12,936 nt of DNA from JAGUXG01 sp043798435 (GTDB lineage Bacteria > UBA9089 > UBA9088 > JAGUXG01). The stretch spans positions 1 to 12,936 of the forward strand of contig JAZDOR010000223.1 of NCBI GenBank assembly GCA_043798435.1. Direction: 5' to 3'. Numbering within the stretch: the stretch's first letter is position 1; every line of letters starts with the position of its first letter. The notes under the pieces were generated by a model. That model was given only the letters and a program-made list of their open reading frames with translations, had not been told where the DNA came from and ran no database searches. This document shows positions 12,861 to 12,936 of the stretch, one piece after another. Both the position numbers and the translations under genes were made by a program.

Positions 12861-12936
12861 ATTTTCAAAAAACATTTAAGTATTTTTTATAAAAAGCCGA
12901 TATATAGATATATACTGATTTATTTGAGTATAATCT

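Noticed and set aside
12530..12868. A longer mntA starting at the TTG at 12868
   Set aside because: The extension is AT-rich, contains the likely promoter and does not resemble the nucleotidyltransferase N-terminus.

Overview
This window reads as a piece of a bacterial chromosome rich in accessory and defence genes. It is AT-leaning and every credible gene lies on the minus strand. The bifunctional penicillin-binding protein PbpC points to a peptidoglycan-making, probably Gram-negative bacterium. The many palindromic intergenic repeats of the 'CGGATTAAACGCAGATT' and 'TCTCTGCGGTGAA' kinds suggest an uncultured environmental lineage, but I cannot name a taxon from the sequence.

Layout, left to right. 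Positions 1-84 hold the N-terminal end of a minus-strand gene running off the edge. A 7-bp tandem repeat (14 copies) lies at 181-278. pbpC fills 319-2604. From about 2660 to 5970 is a repeat-rich accessory zone. It holds at least ten copies or relics of one CRISPR repeat family (A, 37 nt), a short array of an unrelated family (B, 36 nt), several palindromic MITE/REP-like elements, and two type II toxin-antitoxin pairs: vapBC at 3458-4122 and a TumE-type pair at 4939-5591. The only part of family A with regular geometry is 5783-5965, which has 37-nt repeats and 36-nt spacers. A 47-bp leader candidate separates it from the csm5 stop.

From 6013 to 11903 is a compact type III-A (Csm) effector operon, transcribed right to left as cas10-csm2-csm3-csm4-csm5 and leading straight into array A. 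Cas10 keeps its HD and GGDD motifs. Csm3 keeps the catalytic Asp for target-RNA cleavage. No cas6, cas1, cas2 or CARF effector (Csm6/Csx1) is visible, so crRNA processing, adaptation and the cyclic-oligoadenylate effector must be encoded elsewhere or be missing. Upstream of cas10 lie a 65-bp frameshifted remnant of a second cas10 start and a complete MntA/HepT toxin-antitoxin pair (12064-12805).

Working together: the Csm complex should use crRNAs with an ATTGCGAC 5' handle from array A. Three toxin-antitoxin modules lie beside or between CRISPR segments and may stabilise the locus. The most unusual feature is the structure of the array zone. Palindromic elements occupy spacer positions between family-A repeat cores. 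A second copy of the leader motif lies near vapC. Long segments are duplicated in a mosaic whose boundaries fall at the repeat core. Csm3 and Csm4 also both carry cysteine-rich insertions at similar positions.
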